Assembly (NCBI RefSeq): GCF_003003775.1
Contig: NZ_PVWJ01000001.1
Coordinates: 1-64,000, forward strand
From: Merismopedia glauca CCAP 1448/3
GTDB lineage: Bacteria; Cyanobacteriota; Cyanobacteriia; Cyanobacteriales; CCAP-1448
Length of the DNA: 64,000 bases
Reading direction: 5' to 3'
In this document: positions 7,433 to 17,154 of the stretch, in pieces
How the letters are laid out: each line of letters opens with the position of its first letter
How positions within the stretch are numbered: the stretch's first letter is position 1
Notes under the pieces: model-generated
Told to the model about the DNA's origin: nothing
The model's database searches: none
Seen by the model: only the letters and a program-made list of their open reading frames with translations
Made by a program: the position numbers and the translations under genes

Positions 7433-8526
7433 ATTAAACTACTCAAGGGGAGCTTAACCGTAAATGTCGTACCTTTGCCTAATTCAGATTCTACCTCAAT
7501 TTTACCTTCATGAGCATCTAGAATATGGCGCGATAAATACAAGCCTAAACCACTTTCAGATAAGTTATGTTGTCCTTGACGAAAACGTTGGAATAGTTGA
7601 GAGCGATCGCTTTGAGCAATTCCCGATCCTGTGTCTTGAATTTGAATTGCCACCTCGGTGGAATCGGTACTTAAAGCCACATTAACTCGTCCAGCTTCTG
7701 TAAATTTAATCCCATTACCGATAATATTAGTAAAGACACGACGCAACTCGCTGCGATCGCCCATCACATAAATCTCTGTATATTCTGCGGCATCTAGTTC
7801 TAATCTTAAACCTTTATCTTCGGCTAAAACTCTTAAATTCTGGACGACTTCCTGAACCAATTCGCACAGGTTAAAACGAACAAAGTCAAAGTTTTTATAA
7901 TTAGCTTCGTGGCGATAAATTTCAACTAAGTTATTCACCATTTGCAGCAAATCTTGATTGCTACCAATCATACTGTCAATCATTTGATCTAAAGGTGAGC
8001 TAACCTCAAAATATCTGCCTTCACGCATCAATTTGAGGAGGCGATTAGCTGCTACTAATGGGGTACGCAAATCGTGAGCTAAACGGGAGGCAAAATCTTC
8101 TCTTAACTTTGCCATAGAGTCTCGTTCATCAATGCTATGTTTGAGCCTTAACAGACATCTGACTCTGGCTTCAAGTTCATCTGGATCTACAGGTTTACGA
8201 ATAAATTCATCTGCACCTGCATCTAATCCTTGTACTACACTAGAGCGATCGTGAGCCGTAATCAGTAAGATAGGGAAGAAGGGTAGAGATGAATTTCGAC
8301 GCAGGCAACGGGTAAACTCATAACCATCGAGTCCCGGCATCATCACATCTAACAGTAATAGATCGGGAGGTTCTGCTTGAGCTAATGCTAAACCTCTTTG
8401 ACTATCTGGCTCCAAAATCAGTTCGTAATCTTGCTCTTCCAGAATAGCTTGGACGACTAACAAATTGTCGTAGATATCATCTACCACTAAAATGCGATCG
8501 CGTCTACCAGCTTGAGAGAAAGTCAT
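7429..8526 (-). CDS. Hybrid response regulator-histidine kinase (REC-HisKA-HATPase)
   Basis: 365 residues without membrane segments. The N-terminal receiver has the acidic pair VVDD, phospho-acceptor Asp60 in LLLLDVMMPG, and Lys111 in RKP. A HisKA domain follows with His151 in LAHDLRTPL, then an HATPase domain (N box NIIGNGIKF, DTGSGIA, GLGLYLSRHI). Receiver-first kinases usually act inside a phosphorelay, receiving phosphate from another kinase. It is the fifth signalling gene of a same-strand cluster, 24 bases after the upstream hybrid, and overlaps the M15-like peptidase gene downstream. Confidence 0.92.
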   Translation of the reverse strand: MTFSQAGRRDRILVVDDIYDNLLVVQAILEEQDYELILEPDSQRGLALAQAEPPDLLLLDVMMPGLDGYEFTRCLRRNSSLPFFPILLITAHDRSSVVQGLDAGADEFIRKPVDPDELEARVRCLLRLKHSIDERDSMAKLREDFASRLAHDLRTPLVAANRLLKLMREGRYFEVSSPLDQMIDSMIGSNQDLLQMVNNLVEIYRHEANYKNFDFVRFNLCELVQEVVQNLRVLAEDKGLRLELDAAEYTEIYVMGDRSELRRVFTNIIGNGIKFTEAGRVNVALSTDSTEVAIQIQDTGSGIAQSDRSQLFQRFRQGQHNLSESGLGLYLSRHILDAHEGKIEVESELGKGTTFTVKLPLSSLI

Positions 8527-8550
8527 AGTTTTAAAGGTTACGTCATTTAT

Positions 8551-9777
8551 TTAAACAACTAGATTAACTATTTGGCTACTCACGTAGCGGGGTAACTCAA
8601 CTCGAAATACTGAACCTTTACCAACTTCACTTTCTACCGAGATACTACCTTGCATCATTTTCAAAAGAGAATTAGTAATCGCTAAACCTAATCCCGTACC
8701 CAAATAATTTCGGGAATTACTTTGGTTAATTTGGTGAAATGGTTCAAAAATATCATCCATGTCCTCTTGTCTAATTCCTATTCCGGTATCTCGGACTGAT
8801 ATTTCAATTTTCTCAGGACAAATCTCTTTTAATTCTATCGTTACTCCTCCACTTTCAGTAAATTTAATCGCATTAGAAATAAGATTTACCAGAACTTGTC
8901 GAACTCTATTTAGATCGTTAACTATCTCATGATTTTGGATGTTTAAATCTACTTCGATTGATAGTTTTTTTTGCTCAGATAAAGAACGTAATTCATCCAC
9001 AGTTATGGTGACTAACTGAGTTATATCAAAAGGTTCGGGAGATATTTGGAGCTTACCAACTTCGATTCTAGATAAGTCCAAGATATCATTAATTAGTACC
9101 AATAAATTTTGACCATTATTAAATATTCTTTCTACCATATCTGCCTCAGATTTTGTCAACTTGTCTTTAGTTTTTCTGAGCAGAATTTGCGAAAAAGCGA
9201 TAATCGCATTTAAAGGAGTTTTTAACTCATGAGACATCGTAGCTAAAAATCTTGATTTCAACTCAGATGCGGCGACTAATTTTAAGTTTTGCAGGTGAAT
9301 TTGCTGTTGTCTAAACTCTAATTCTTGGTTTTGGCGTTTAAGTTGTTCATTAGTTTTACGTAATTCTAAATTAAAGCGTTCTATTTGCTGTTCGGCTTTA
9401 TAGATCCGGATCGCGTTTTGGACAGTCTTTAATAATAATTCGCCACTAATTCGAGATTTATTCAGATAGTCTGATGCTCCAGCTTTCATCAATTCTACTG
9501 CTGTTTGTTCGTCTCCTTGTCCTGTCAACACTATCAAAGGTACTCTATTACCCAAATCCCTAATTTCTTTGACTATAGATAAACCATCTTTTCCTGGAAG
9601 AAAGTAATCTAGAAAAATACAATCATAAGTAGTAGCATCTAGCAGAGCGATCGCTTCAATACTATCTACAGCCTCGTGAATGGTAACATTAATTCCTATT
9701 TTTTTAAATGCCCGATGCACTGCGATTCTATCTACTTCATCATCGTCAACAACGAGAATTTTTAAGATTTCATCCAT
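8551..9777 (-). CDS. Hybrid response regulator-histidine kinase (REC-coiled coil-HisKA-HATPase)
   Basis: 408 residues, soluble. The receiver carries DDDEVD and phospho-acceptor Asp57 (FLDYFLPG), but the usual KP motif is replaced by NKSR. A coiled coil of about 50 residues, rich in Gln and Leu (about 125-170), links it to HisKA with His183 in MSHELKTPL and a complete HATPase domain (NLISNAIKF, DTGIGIR, GTGLGLAI). The gene lies between the stand-alone receiver and the second hybrid and is likely part of one phosphorelay with them. Confidence 0.92.
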   Translation of the reverse strand: MDEILKILVVDDDEVDRIAVHRAFKKIGINVTIHEAVDSIEAIALLDATTYDCIFLDYFLPGKDGLSIVKEIRDLGNRVPLIVLTGQGDEQTAVELMKAGASDYLNKSRISGELLLKTVQNAIRIYKAEQQIERFNLELRKTNEQLKRQNQELEFRQQQIHLQNLKLVAASELKSRFLATMSHELKTPLNAIIAFSQILLRKTKDKLTKSEADMVERIFNNGQNLLVLINDILDLSRIEVGKLQISPEPFDITQLVTITVDELRSLSEQKKLSIEVDLNIQNHEIVNDLNRVRQVLVNLISNAIKFTESGGVTIELKEICPEKIEISVRDTGIGIRQEDMDDIFEPFHQINQSNSRNYLGTGLGLAITNSLLKMMQGSISVESEVGKGSVFRVELPRYVSSQIVNLVV

Positions 9778-9914
9778 CAGTACACTTTCCTACACAGAAA
9801 CTTTTTTTTATAAAGTATTTAGAGATGATTCAGTCATAAAACACTCTTCCTAAAAACTGATTATGGCTACGTTTTATCACTTTTTCTTTGCCATTTTATC
9901 TGTCAATTAGAAAT

Positions 9915-10364
9915 TCACTTATTAGGAATTTCTGAACCCTCCCAATAGTGGGTGAAAGATAGCATCATTTCGACAAACTTGGAAAAACTAACTGGTTTAA
10001 GCAGATAGCCAGCTACATTTAGCTCGTATGCTTCTACCAAATCTCGATCTTGATTGGAAGTAGTCAAAACTACTACAGGAATCGATTTCAAATGGGAATT
10101 GGCTCGTAACTGACGTAAAAACTCGATTCCTCCCATTTTTGGCATATTTAGATCTAGTAAAATTAGCCTCCGATTTAGAGGAATTTGAGATATTTTGCTA
10201 CTAGTTCCTAACAACATTTGGAGAGCTTCAAAGCCATTGTTAGCTATATATAATGGGTGATCGATGTTACCTCTTTTAAAGGCACGTTTCACATTCATTA
10301 TATCTACTTCATCATCTTCAACTAGTAGAATGTTAGTTAATCTGTGTTCATTATTAATTGCCAT
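9915..10364 (-). CDS. Single-domain response regulator, Rcp1-like
   Basis: A 149-residue stand-alone receiver (ILLVEDDEVD, Asp71 in LLDLNMPK, VVLTTSNQ, Lys in LLKPVSF). The motif order and the C-terminal MMLSFTHYW resemble the Rcp1 family, which accepts phosphate from phytochrome-type kinases; the two neighbouring PAS kinases have the matching phytochrome-like HisKA/HATPase type. The ATG at 10364 gives a family-sized N-terminus; the frame extends to a GTG at 10406. It has no output domain, so it probably works by protein contact. Confidence 0.88.
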   Translation of the reverse strand: MAINNEHRLTNILLVEDDEVDIMNVKRAFKRGNIDHPLYIANNGFEALQMLLGTSSKISQIPLNRRLILLDLNMPKMGGIEFLRQLRANSHLKSIPVVVLTTSNQDRDLVEAYELNVAGYLLKPVSFSKFVEMMLSFTHYWEGSEIPNK

Positions 10365-10595
10365 TGTCGTCAGAAGTATTTTTGAGGTTAAACTTTGGTG
10401 ACACAATTTTTCCGACTTTTTTAAGTAATTAAACTTAAATTGGGGGTAAAAATCACCAGTTAGCCTTTTAGGTTAACTCCCATCAGACCAAAAGGGCAGG
10501 TGTTCCTAGGAAGATCCTAAGCTCTATTCTGTTTAGATGCGATCTCTCGTTAGTCATAAGAATAAATTATCTTATGTCATACTGTAGAGTGAGCT

Positions 10596-12392
10596 TTAGT
10601 AGTCTCTAGGTTCTTTACACCATGTAAAACTGAAAGTTGCTCCTCTTCCTACATCAGACTGAACCTGGATTTTTCCCCCTTCGGATTCTACTATTTTTTT
10701 GACTATAGCCAATCCGATTCCTGTGTTTTCTTGAGTATCTCTAGCCTCAAGAGTTTGGAAAATTTTGAAAATTTGCTCTTGATATTCGGGTGCTATCCCA
10801 GGTCCTGTATCAGTAACTCCAAACTCGTAAAATTTATCTAACTCTTTAAATGAAATTTTAACGCTACCTTCAGAGCTACGCTGGTGCTTAATCGCGTTAC
10901 TGATTAGATTAGCAAAAACTTGCCTCAATAATAAGGTTTTTGTCGTGCATTTAGGCATATCGGGTTGAACTTCTACCTTAAAAGTAGATGGTATTCCTAG
11001 AGAATCAATGATTTCCCTCAGTAAAACCCCAACATCTACAGTTTCTGTTTGAGTTTGAGTTCTACCTACTCTACAGTATTCTAGTAATCCATTAATCAAT
11101 GCTTGCATACGACTAACCCTTTGTCGCAAAAGCTGCATTTGATACTGGGTATCTGCTGCTAATTTATCTCCCAAATCTTCTTCTATCCATTCAGAAAGGC
11201 TAGAAATAGCACGTAAAGGAGCCTTAAGATCGTGAGAAGCGACGTATGCAAATTGATCTAGTTCTTGATTTCGCTCCATTAAAGTTTGGTTGGTTTTAGA
11301 TAACATCAAGCTGATGCGAGATAATTCCTTAACATGAGCTTCAAGTTTTCTTTGAGCTTCTTGACGCTCAGTTATATCTCTAAAAATTAATATTTTCCGG
11401 TTTCCAGATGGTAATTTACTCACCGAAACTTCCATCGGAAATTTACTGCCTACTTTTCGATTTCCTTGAGCTAAAAAAGGCGAATTAGAATTACTAAATA
11501 ACATTTCCAAAGGTTGATCTTTAACTGTACTTTCCGGAAAAATTAAACTTTGAAACTTTTGACCTATAATCTCCTCTGTGGGATATGCCAACATCGTAGA
11601 TGCAGCATAATTACAACTATCTATTTCATCACGTTCATTTAAGGTAATTACTCCGTCTACGACATTATCTATCACTCCCTGTAGTAAAGAGTTACTTTCA
11701 GCTAATTCTAATTCTTGTCCTGCTAAACGCCAGTCAACTTTACTAAAAAGATAAATTATTTTTAAATAAATTAATAGACTAATACCTGCTGTTACCCAAA
11801 TCACGATCCGAGTTATTTCTTGAATCCTAGCTAAACGTTGTTCATATGTTTCTAAATTATGAGATTCTTCGGTTTCTAATTCATTGACTAACACCCGTAT
11901 TTCATCCATGACTTCTTTTGCTTCATAGAGGAATTTTTTTTCGGCGGGTGGTAGATATGGTGGTTTTTTATTAGTTTTAACTAAGTCTAGTCTATTTATG
12001 ATTATTTGGAGTTTTTCTTGAGATAAACGCTTGACTTTATCTATCTTTTGTTGTTTGGGAACATCGCTAGATCCTTGTTCTAGCTGAGTTAGAATAATAG
12101 GAATTTGACTAGTGGCAAGATTATAGGGTTCAAGATATTGAGGATCGTGCGTCAGATTAAAACCACGGCTCCCAGTTTCAGCATTTAATAGATTAATTAG
12201 TAACTTTTCAACATTAGAAACTCGAGCTCTAGTTCGATTTATGTCTTGATAAATACTATTATTTAGCTGTTGTGAAACTATCCATACTCCCATTATCGTA
12301 GTCAAGCAGAGGGCGGGAATTACAATCAAAGTTCCCCCTGCATAACGGATTGGTAAGTTAGACCAAAGAGCATTTGCTTTCTTAAAAAGCAA
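10596..12392 (-). CDS. Membrane histidine kinase: CHASE3-PAS-HisKA-HATPase
   Basis: 598 residues. Transmembrane segments at about 17-40 and 194-215 flank an extracytoplasmic CHASE3 sensor (NAETGSRGFNLTHDPQYLEPY near its start). A PAS domain spans about 236-345, followed by a coiled linker and a phytochrome-type HisKA with His387 in VASHDLKAPLRA. The HATPase domain has NLISNAIKH, DTGPGIAPE and GIGLAIVKKI. The start is TTG at 12392 behind GAGGAAAGGAAAA. It is probably an input kinase for the receivers downstream; its ligand is unknown. Confidence 0.92.
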   Translation of the reverse strand: MLFKKANALWSNLPIRYAGGTLIVIPALCLTTIMGVWIVSQQLNNSIYQDINRTRARVSNVEKLLINLLNAETGSRGFNLTHDPQYLEPYNLATSQIPIILTQLEQGSSDVPKQQKIDKVKRLSQEKLQIIINRLDLVKTNKKPPYLPPAEKKFLYEAKEVMDEIRVLVNELETEESHNLETYEQRLARIQEITRIVIWVTAGISLLIYLKIIYLFSKVDWRLAGQELELAESNSLLQGVIDNVVDGVITLNERDEIDSCNYAASTMLAYPTEEIIGQKFQSLIFPESTVKDQPLEMLFSNSNSPFLAQGNRKVGSKFPMEVSVSKLPSGNRKILIFRDITERQEAQRKLEAHVKELSRISLMLSKTNQTLMERNQELDQFAYVASHDLKAPLRAISSLSEWIEEDLGDKLAADTQYQMQLLRQRVSRMQALINGLLEYCRVGRTQTQTETVDVGVLLREIIDSLGIPSTFKVEVQPDMPKCTTKTLLLRQVFANLISNAIKHQRSSEGSVKISFKELDKFYEFGVTDTGPGIAPEYQEQIFKIFQTLEARDTQENTGIGLAIVKKIVESEGGKIQVQSDVGRGATFSFTWCKEPRDY

Positions 12393-12529
12393 TTTTCCTT
12401 TCCTCTTCTATCTGGGGTTTAAATGACAGGACATGACCAATAAGTAAATGAAATCTGCGGTGATAATTTCTATTTCTAATTTAGGTAAAAATAATTGACG
12501 TTAACTATAAACTAATCTCTAAAACTCAA

Positions 12530-13729
12530 CTACTTGAGCCAGGTAAACTGAAAAACTGAACCTCGATCTAGCTCTGATTCTAAGCTAATTTTACATCCTT
12601 CAGTTTCCAAGATTTTCTTGACTATTGCTAGTCCCATACCAGCAGTTTCTAGAGTATCTCTAGAAGATACCGTGTTAAACATGGTGAATATGCGATCGCC
12701 ATCTCTTAAATCAATTCCTAAGCCATCATCTTTCACCGCAAATTCATAAAACTTTCCCCGATCTTGCACAGAGATATACACCCTACCATCATAGCGAGGA
12801 TGATGCTTAATGGCATTATCGATCAAATGGGTAAATACTTGGGCTAAAGGGGCTTTTTTCGTGGTAAAAATTGGCATTGGCGCTGCCACTTCCACCAAAA
12901 ACTGAGGTGGTGGTTCTAGGCGATCGACAATTTCGGAAATTAACGCCGATACATCCACTAATTCTACTGGATGTTGAATCTTCCCCACACGGGAGTATTC
13001 TAAAAGACCTTCAATCATCATTTCCATTCTCTGAACTCTGCGTCGCAGCATTTTTAACTGATGCTGGCTTTCGACGGGAAGCAAGTCCATTAAATCTTCT
13101 TCGAGCCATTCTGCTAGATTAGATATAGCTCTCAAAGGAGATTTGAGATCGTGAGAAGCGAGATAGGTAAACTGCTCAAATTCGCGATCGCGTTTGTCTA
13201 ATAACCCCTGCATTTGCTTCAGTTGCTTTTCTAGAGAAACTTTGTCTGTCGCAATGATTTCGCCGATCGCTTGTGTAGTGGAATTGTGTGAGTTAGTTCG
13301 AGTGTAAGTACCTACCCATTGGATCTCTCTTCCTTCCTCTATAATGATTGGTTTAGCTTGGCATAAAAACCAATAATAAAACCCATCTAGCCGCCTTAAT
13401 CTACATTGTGTTTGATAGAATTCCTGTTTTTTAACCGCTTTGTTCCACTTCTGCCTGGTTAATAAGCGATCTTCGGGATGAATTGCCTGCCAAAAAGTAT
13501 CCTCTAGGGAATCCGATCCTTTCAATCCTGTAAAATTAAACCATTGCTGATTGAGATAGGCGATCGCGCCAGAACCATCAGCCACCCAGACAATATTTGG
13601 TAATGCTTCTAGCAAAGAAATACCTTCAGAGTATTTTAACGGCTGAGATGGGCTAGAAGTTTGATATTCTTGATTAGTTGGCAAAATAATGGGGTTTAAA
13701 CCCTGACTCAGCCTGTTTTGTAACTGCAT
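12530..13729 (-). CDS. PAS-domain histidine kinase (PAS-HisKA-HATPase)
   Basis: 399 residues, no membrane segment. A PAS fold covers about 38-145 (PNIVWVADGSGAIAYLNQQW, HPEDRLLTRQKW). After a short coil the phytochrome-type HisKA has His193 (LASHDLKSPLRA) and the HATPase has HLIDNAIKHH, DDGLGIDLRDGD and GMGLAIVKKI. Its catalytic half closely resembles that of the CHASE3 kinase next door, suggesting duplication with different sensor parts. First gene of the minus-strand signalling cluster. Confidence 0.92.
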   Translation of the reverse strand: MQLQNRLSQGLNPIILPTNQEYQTSSPSQPLKYSEGISLLEALPNIVWVADGSGAIAYLNQQWFNFTGLKGSDSLEDTFWQAIHPEDRLLTRQKWNKAVKKQEFYQTQCRLRRLDGFYYWFLCQAKPIIIEEGREIQWVGTYTRTNSHNSTTQAIGEIIATDKVSLEKQLKQMQGLLDKRDREFEQFTYLASHDLKSPLRAISNLAEWLEEDLMDLLPVESQHQLKMLRRRVQRMEMMIEGLLEYSRVGKIQHPVELVDVSALISEIVDRLEPPPQFLVEVAAPMPIFTTKKAPLAQVFTHLIDNAIKHHPRYDGRVYISVQDRGKFYEFAVKDDGLGIDLRDGDRIFTMFNTVSSRDTLETAGMGLAIVKKILETEGCKISLESELDRGSVFQFTWLK

Positions 13730-14284
13730 ATTCAGCTAGTTTTACTATTTGGTTAACAGTGAATCAACCTGGTATCCTAGACTTAAATACTAGTTAAGCT
13801 GATTCAGCGTGTAAATAGCACTTACACCTTGATATTCTAAGCTAAGTCGATTTGCAGATGAAATAGTCATATGGATCATCTTAAGTGCCGTTTAACTCTC
13901 TCTTTAAGATGAACTCATAGCCTGAATGTATATATCGGAAGATTTAACTGCTATGATACTTCAAGAGTAGTTAATTAAGTAAAACTCCCAACATCTAATT
14001 TTTTCCTGTTAGTCAAGGCTATCTTTTTAGTAGATCGCAAAGCGACTAAATTTCACCGTCTTAAATAGATCTCTTGCCAAAGTATTTGAGAAATCGATCC
14101 CTTCTTCCCTCTTCCTTCTTCCTTCTTCCTTGACTCAACTAACAATTCTAGTATTTATGCAAGAGGTCTAATGTATATTTTTAGCCAATTAAAATTTGAT
14201 TGTGTCGAAATATTAGATGCAGAAAACCACCTTATTTTAAAATTTACTAACTAATCAGCCAAAGTCTAGCTAAGGATACCAAGT
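13730..14284. other. 555-base divergent intergenic region
   Basis: This gap separates the minus-strand kinase cluster from the plus-strand NarL-type regulator and must hold both promoters. It contains a MITE-like element (14064-14172) with a CTTCCTT tandem repeat inside. AT-rich stretches at 13880-13990 and 14180-14260 are plausible promoter DNA. No gene was found. Confidence 0.5.
14064..14172. mobile_element. MITE-like element with AGATCTCTTGC ends
   Basis: Inverted ends AATAGATCTCTTGC (left) and GCAAGAGGTCTAAT (right) bracket about 109 bp. A tandem array of TTCTTCC-type heptamers lies inside (about 14100-14131). A second element with the same ends is at 60951-61133. No coding capacity. Confidence 0.55.
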
Positions 14285-15004
14285 ATGAGTCAAGTTAAGG
14301 TTCTAATCATTGAAGATCACAACCTCACCAGAATAGGTTTAAAAGCGGCTTTACAAACTAAAGCAGAAATTGAGATCTTAGGAGAAGCGGCTAATGCAAC
14401 AGAAGGTTTCAAGCTGTTACAGATGCTCAAACCAGATGTAGCTACAGTGGATATTGGTCTGCCTGACTTTGATGGAATCGAACTTACGCGTCGATATAGA
14501 GAGTTCCAAGAGCAAAATCCAGAATATCAAACTAAAATTCTGATTTTAACCATGCAAAACAGTGAAAATGCTGTATTAGCCGCTATGGGTGCTGGTGCAG
14601 ATTCTTACTGTATGAAAGATATAGAAAGTGACAAGCTAATCGAAGCTATTTGGGAAACCAATGCAGGTAACTCTTGGATAGATCCAGCGATCGCTGATGT
14701 GATTTTACGCCAAATTCGTCAAGATTATTCTCTAGCTCAAGGAGAAAAAATTAGTAAAACCATTGCCATTAATGCTGTTGAACCAGAACTAGAAAGAATT
14801 ATCGATACTTATCCCTTAACTCAACGAGAACTTGAAGTTTTAGAATTAATTGTCGGTGGATGTGATAATGCAGAAATTGCCAAACGGCTATATCTTACCA
14901 TTGGCACTGTCAAAACTCATGTGCGGGGAATATTGAGTAAACTATGCGTAGACGATCGCACTCAAGCGGCTGTTAGAGCCTTAAGATCTGGTTTAGTGCC
15001 ATAA
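14285..15004 (+). CDS. NarL/FixJ-type response regulator
   Basis: 239 residues. The receiver has IIEDHN, phospho-acceptor Asp56 in TVDIGLP, ILTMQ and Lys in MKDIES. A LuxR-type helix-turn-helix occupies about 175-237 (LTQRELEVLELIVGG, LTIGTVKTHVRGILSKL). It is a DNA-binding regulator transcribed divergently from the kinase cluster, and the most obvious transcriptional output for it. An AGGA sits before the ATG. The START-like gene begins 51 bases downstream and may be co-transcribed. Confidence 0.92.
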   Translation: MSQVKVLIIEDHNLTRIGLKAALQTKAEIEILGEAANATEGFKLLQMLKPDVATVDIGLPDFDGIELTRRYREFQEQNPEYQTKILILTMQNSENAVLAAMGAGADSYCMKDIESDKLIEAIWETNAGNSWIDPAIADVILRQIRQDYSLAQGEKISKTIAINAVEPELERIIDTYPLTQRELEVLELIVGGCDNAEIAKRLYLTIGTVKTHVRGILSKLCVDDRTQAAVRALRSGLVP

Positions 15005-15055
15005 ACCTCGACTAGATGTAAATTTAGAGATAATTAACATTTTTTGAGGCGAAAC

Positions 15056-15631
15056 GTGGGTGAATCAACCGAATTAGATTTAGAAACAGAACTAGAAGAG
15101 TCAGAAATTGACTTAGAGCCTGCCGATGTTCAAGATGTTAGCCTAAAAACAGAACAGCTAGAAGGAAGAAAGCGACGACTGACCGCTTGTATCGATATTC
15201 CTCATCCAGTTGGGCAAGTTTGGCAAGTATTGAGTGATTATGAAGCTTTATCTGAATTTATCCCCAACTTGGCTAAAAGTAAGTTAATCGAACGTCCTGA
15301 TGGTGGAATCCGCTTAGAACAGGTGGGAAGCCAAAAAGTTTTGCGACTCAAATTTTCAGCGCGGGTTGTTCTAGATTTAGAAGAAACATTTCCTCATACC
15401 ATCAACTTTCAGATGGTAGAAGGAGATTTTAAAAGTTTTGCAGGTAGTTGGAATTTAGAACCAATTAATAACTCTAACTCACCCCAAACTCACCTTTGCT
15501 ATATCTTAGAAGTGACACCTAAACTAACCATGCCAGTCGGTTTTATTGAAAGTCGCATCCGCAAAGATTTACCCGCAAACTTGCTGGCTATTCGTCAGCG
15601 AACCTCTCTTCTAGAAGGAGAGAGGCTTTGA
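15056..15631 (+). CDS. SRPBCC/START-like (polyketide cyclase, COQ10-type) protein
   Basis: 191 residues from a GTG at 15056, chosen because GAGG lies six bases upstream; a TTG at 15044 overlaps that site. After an acidic N-terminus (about 35 residues, very rich in Glu) comes a START-like fold: ACIDIPHPVGQVWQVLSDYE, FIPNLAKSKLIER, GSQKVLRLKFSARVVLD, PKLTMPVGFIESRIRKDLP. Such proteins bind hydrophobic ligands in a helix-grip pocket; the ligand is unknown. Probably cytosolic. Confidence 0.82.
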   Translation: MGESTELDLETELEESEIDLEPADVQDVSLKTEQLEGRKRRLTACIDIPHPVGQVWQVLSDYEALSEFIPNLAKSKLIERPDGGIRLEQVGSQKVLRLKFSARVVLDLEETFPHTINFQMVEGDFKSFAGSWNLEPINNSNSPQTHLCYILEVTPKLTMPVGFIESRIRKDLPANLLAIRQRTSLLEGERL

Positions 15632-15897
15632 ATTACCCCAAGGCAACCCCACCAGCAATGATTCCACTTCACTGACTTCAACTCGCCCAAGATCTGGTTT
15701 CCTTAATGGTTTGTTAACTGTCATAGCGCGGCTACTCCAGGGACAATCTCTGACCCTTGGTCGTTTATTTCCTTTACCCTTTAGTCATTTCAGCGATTTT
15801 CCTGGTCTCAATTCTTCGTAGATTGTAAAAAACCTACCCTTCTGAGCGCAGTGAGGGGAGGTTGGATTCTCCGTCTCTTTGCGTCTTTGCGCCATCC

Positions 15898-16107
15898 CTA
15901 CACTGGGCTGACTCCCGTACCTAGCATAGCCCGTAGAGTCAGAAACACGAAACTAAAACTTGCTAAGACTAAGCCTATCAGAGCGATCGCCGTCACTGGG
16001 CGCTCAAGTAATGGTTTGAGCCACCCAAATAAGGCGAAAAATATACCCAAAGAGATGGTAATTAGAAACCGAGGGTAACGGGAAATGTTATTGAAAAATT
16101 CATTCAT
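15898..16107 (-). CDS. DUF751 (Ycf33-like) small membrane protein
   Basis: 69 residues: a short N-terminus (NEFFNNISRYPRFLITI), one hydrophobic segment, LKPLLERPVTAIALIGLVLA and a second hydrophobic segment ending LRAMLG. This is the pattern of the DUF751/Ycf33 family found in cyanobacteria and some plastids, function unknown. The ATG at 16107 fits the family start; the frame extends to a TTG at 16125. A plus-strand frame over the same DNA is a shadow. Confidence 0.82.
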   Translation of the reverse strand: MNEFFNNISRYPRFLITISLGIFFALFGWLKPLLERPVTAIALIGLVLASFSFVFLTLRAMLGTGVSPV

Positions 16108-16397
16108 ATCCGATCGCGGGTGCAAACTAATATAGTCAATACTACAGCCTATTATCCGTTTTAAGTTTATAACTTTGCTGCACTAACTAGAAAAACTTTC
16201 TTGGCTAATTTCTAAGTTTGTCCCCTGTAATTTGGATTTTCACATGGATTTTGAACTTACATTTATAATTTACTCTGACTCTAATTAAGTTTAAATCAGA
16301 CAAATTATTCAGATATATTGGCATCCAGATATTTTTTAATAGGTCGGGTATATTAGTTATAATACAAGTAGAAATGTTTGAACTTGAGGCAAAAAAT

Positions 16398-17066
16398 ATG
16401 TGTGGTAGATATGCCCAATTTCACGCCGATTCAGAAATTGCAAATTTATTTCAAATCGAGGAAATAACAGAGTTAAAACCTCGATATAACATTGCGCCAA
16501 CTCAGCAAGTAGCAACTATTAGTTTAGAGCGAGAAAGTGGCGATCGCCAACTTAAATTTAGGCAATGGGGTTTAATTCCCAGTTGGGCAAAAGATGCGAC
16601 AATTAGCGCCAAATTAATCAACGCCAGAGCCGAAACAGTGGCAGAAAAACCTTCCTTTAGAACGGCATTTCGTCGCAGGCGCTGCTTGATTATTGCTGAT
16701 GGTTTTTATGAATGGCAGAAAGTTGGTCAAACTAAACAGCCATTTTATATTCACCTCAAAAATGAGCGTACTTTTGCTTTTGCTGGATTATGGGAAGCGT
16801 GGAAAAATCCTCAAAATGAGATGTTAGAAACTTGCACTATCCTAACAACTACAGCTAATGAAGTAGTGGCACCAATTCATGAAAGAATGCCAGTGATTTT
16901 AGCTCAAGAAAATTACGATTTGTGGCTAGATTGTCAAGAAGATAATCTAGAAAAATTGCCAGAAATTCTTCGCCCTGTTCCTGATGGAGAAATAACAGCA
17001 AAACCTGTTAGTACCAGAGTAAACAATGCCAAATACGATCGCCCAGATTGCCTAGAGAAAAACTAA
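16398..17066 (+). CDS. SOS response-associated peptidase (SRAP; YedK/HMCES family)
   Basis: 222 residues. The start must be the ATG at 16398, because the family needs Met1-Cys2: after Met removal, Cys2 is the residue that crosslinks abasic sites in single-stranded DNA. A GAGG lies eight bases upstream. Family blocks are MCGRYAQF, RYNIAPTQQV, WGLIPSWAK, INARAETV, RRCLIIADGFYEW and IHERMPVIL, which includes the conserved His. An in-frame ATG at 16374 would bury the catalytic Cys and is rejected. Role: shielding abasic sites during replication. Confidence 0.93.
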   Translation: MCGRYAQFHADSEIANLFQIEEITELKPRYNIAPTQQVATISLERESGDRQLKFRQWGLIPSWAKDATISAKLINARAETVAEKPSFRTAFRRRRCLIIADGFYEWQKVGQTKQPFYIHLKNERTFAFAGLWEAWKNPQNEMLETCTILTTTANEVVAPIHERMPVILAQENYDLWLDCQEDNLEKLPEILRPVPDGEITAKPVSTRVNNAKYDRPDCLEKN

Positions 17067-17154
17067 CTTAGTGACATAGACCGTGGTAAGCTGAGCAAAA
17101 GGTCTAAAGATTTCTCACTTGCAAAAAAGCTCTATTGACAAGGAATGCGATCGG

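Noticed and set aside
15851-16078. Plus-strand 75-codon reading frame
   Set aside because: It lies opposite the DUF751 gene, whose protein is clearly recognisable.
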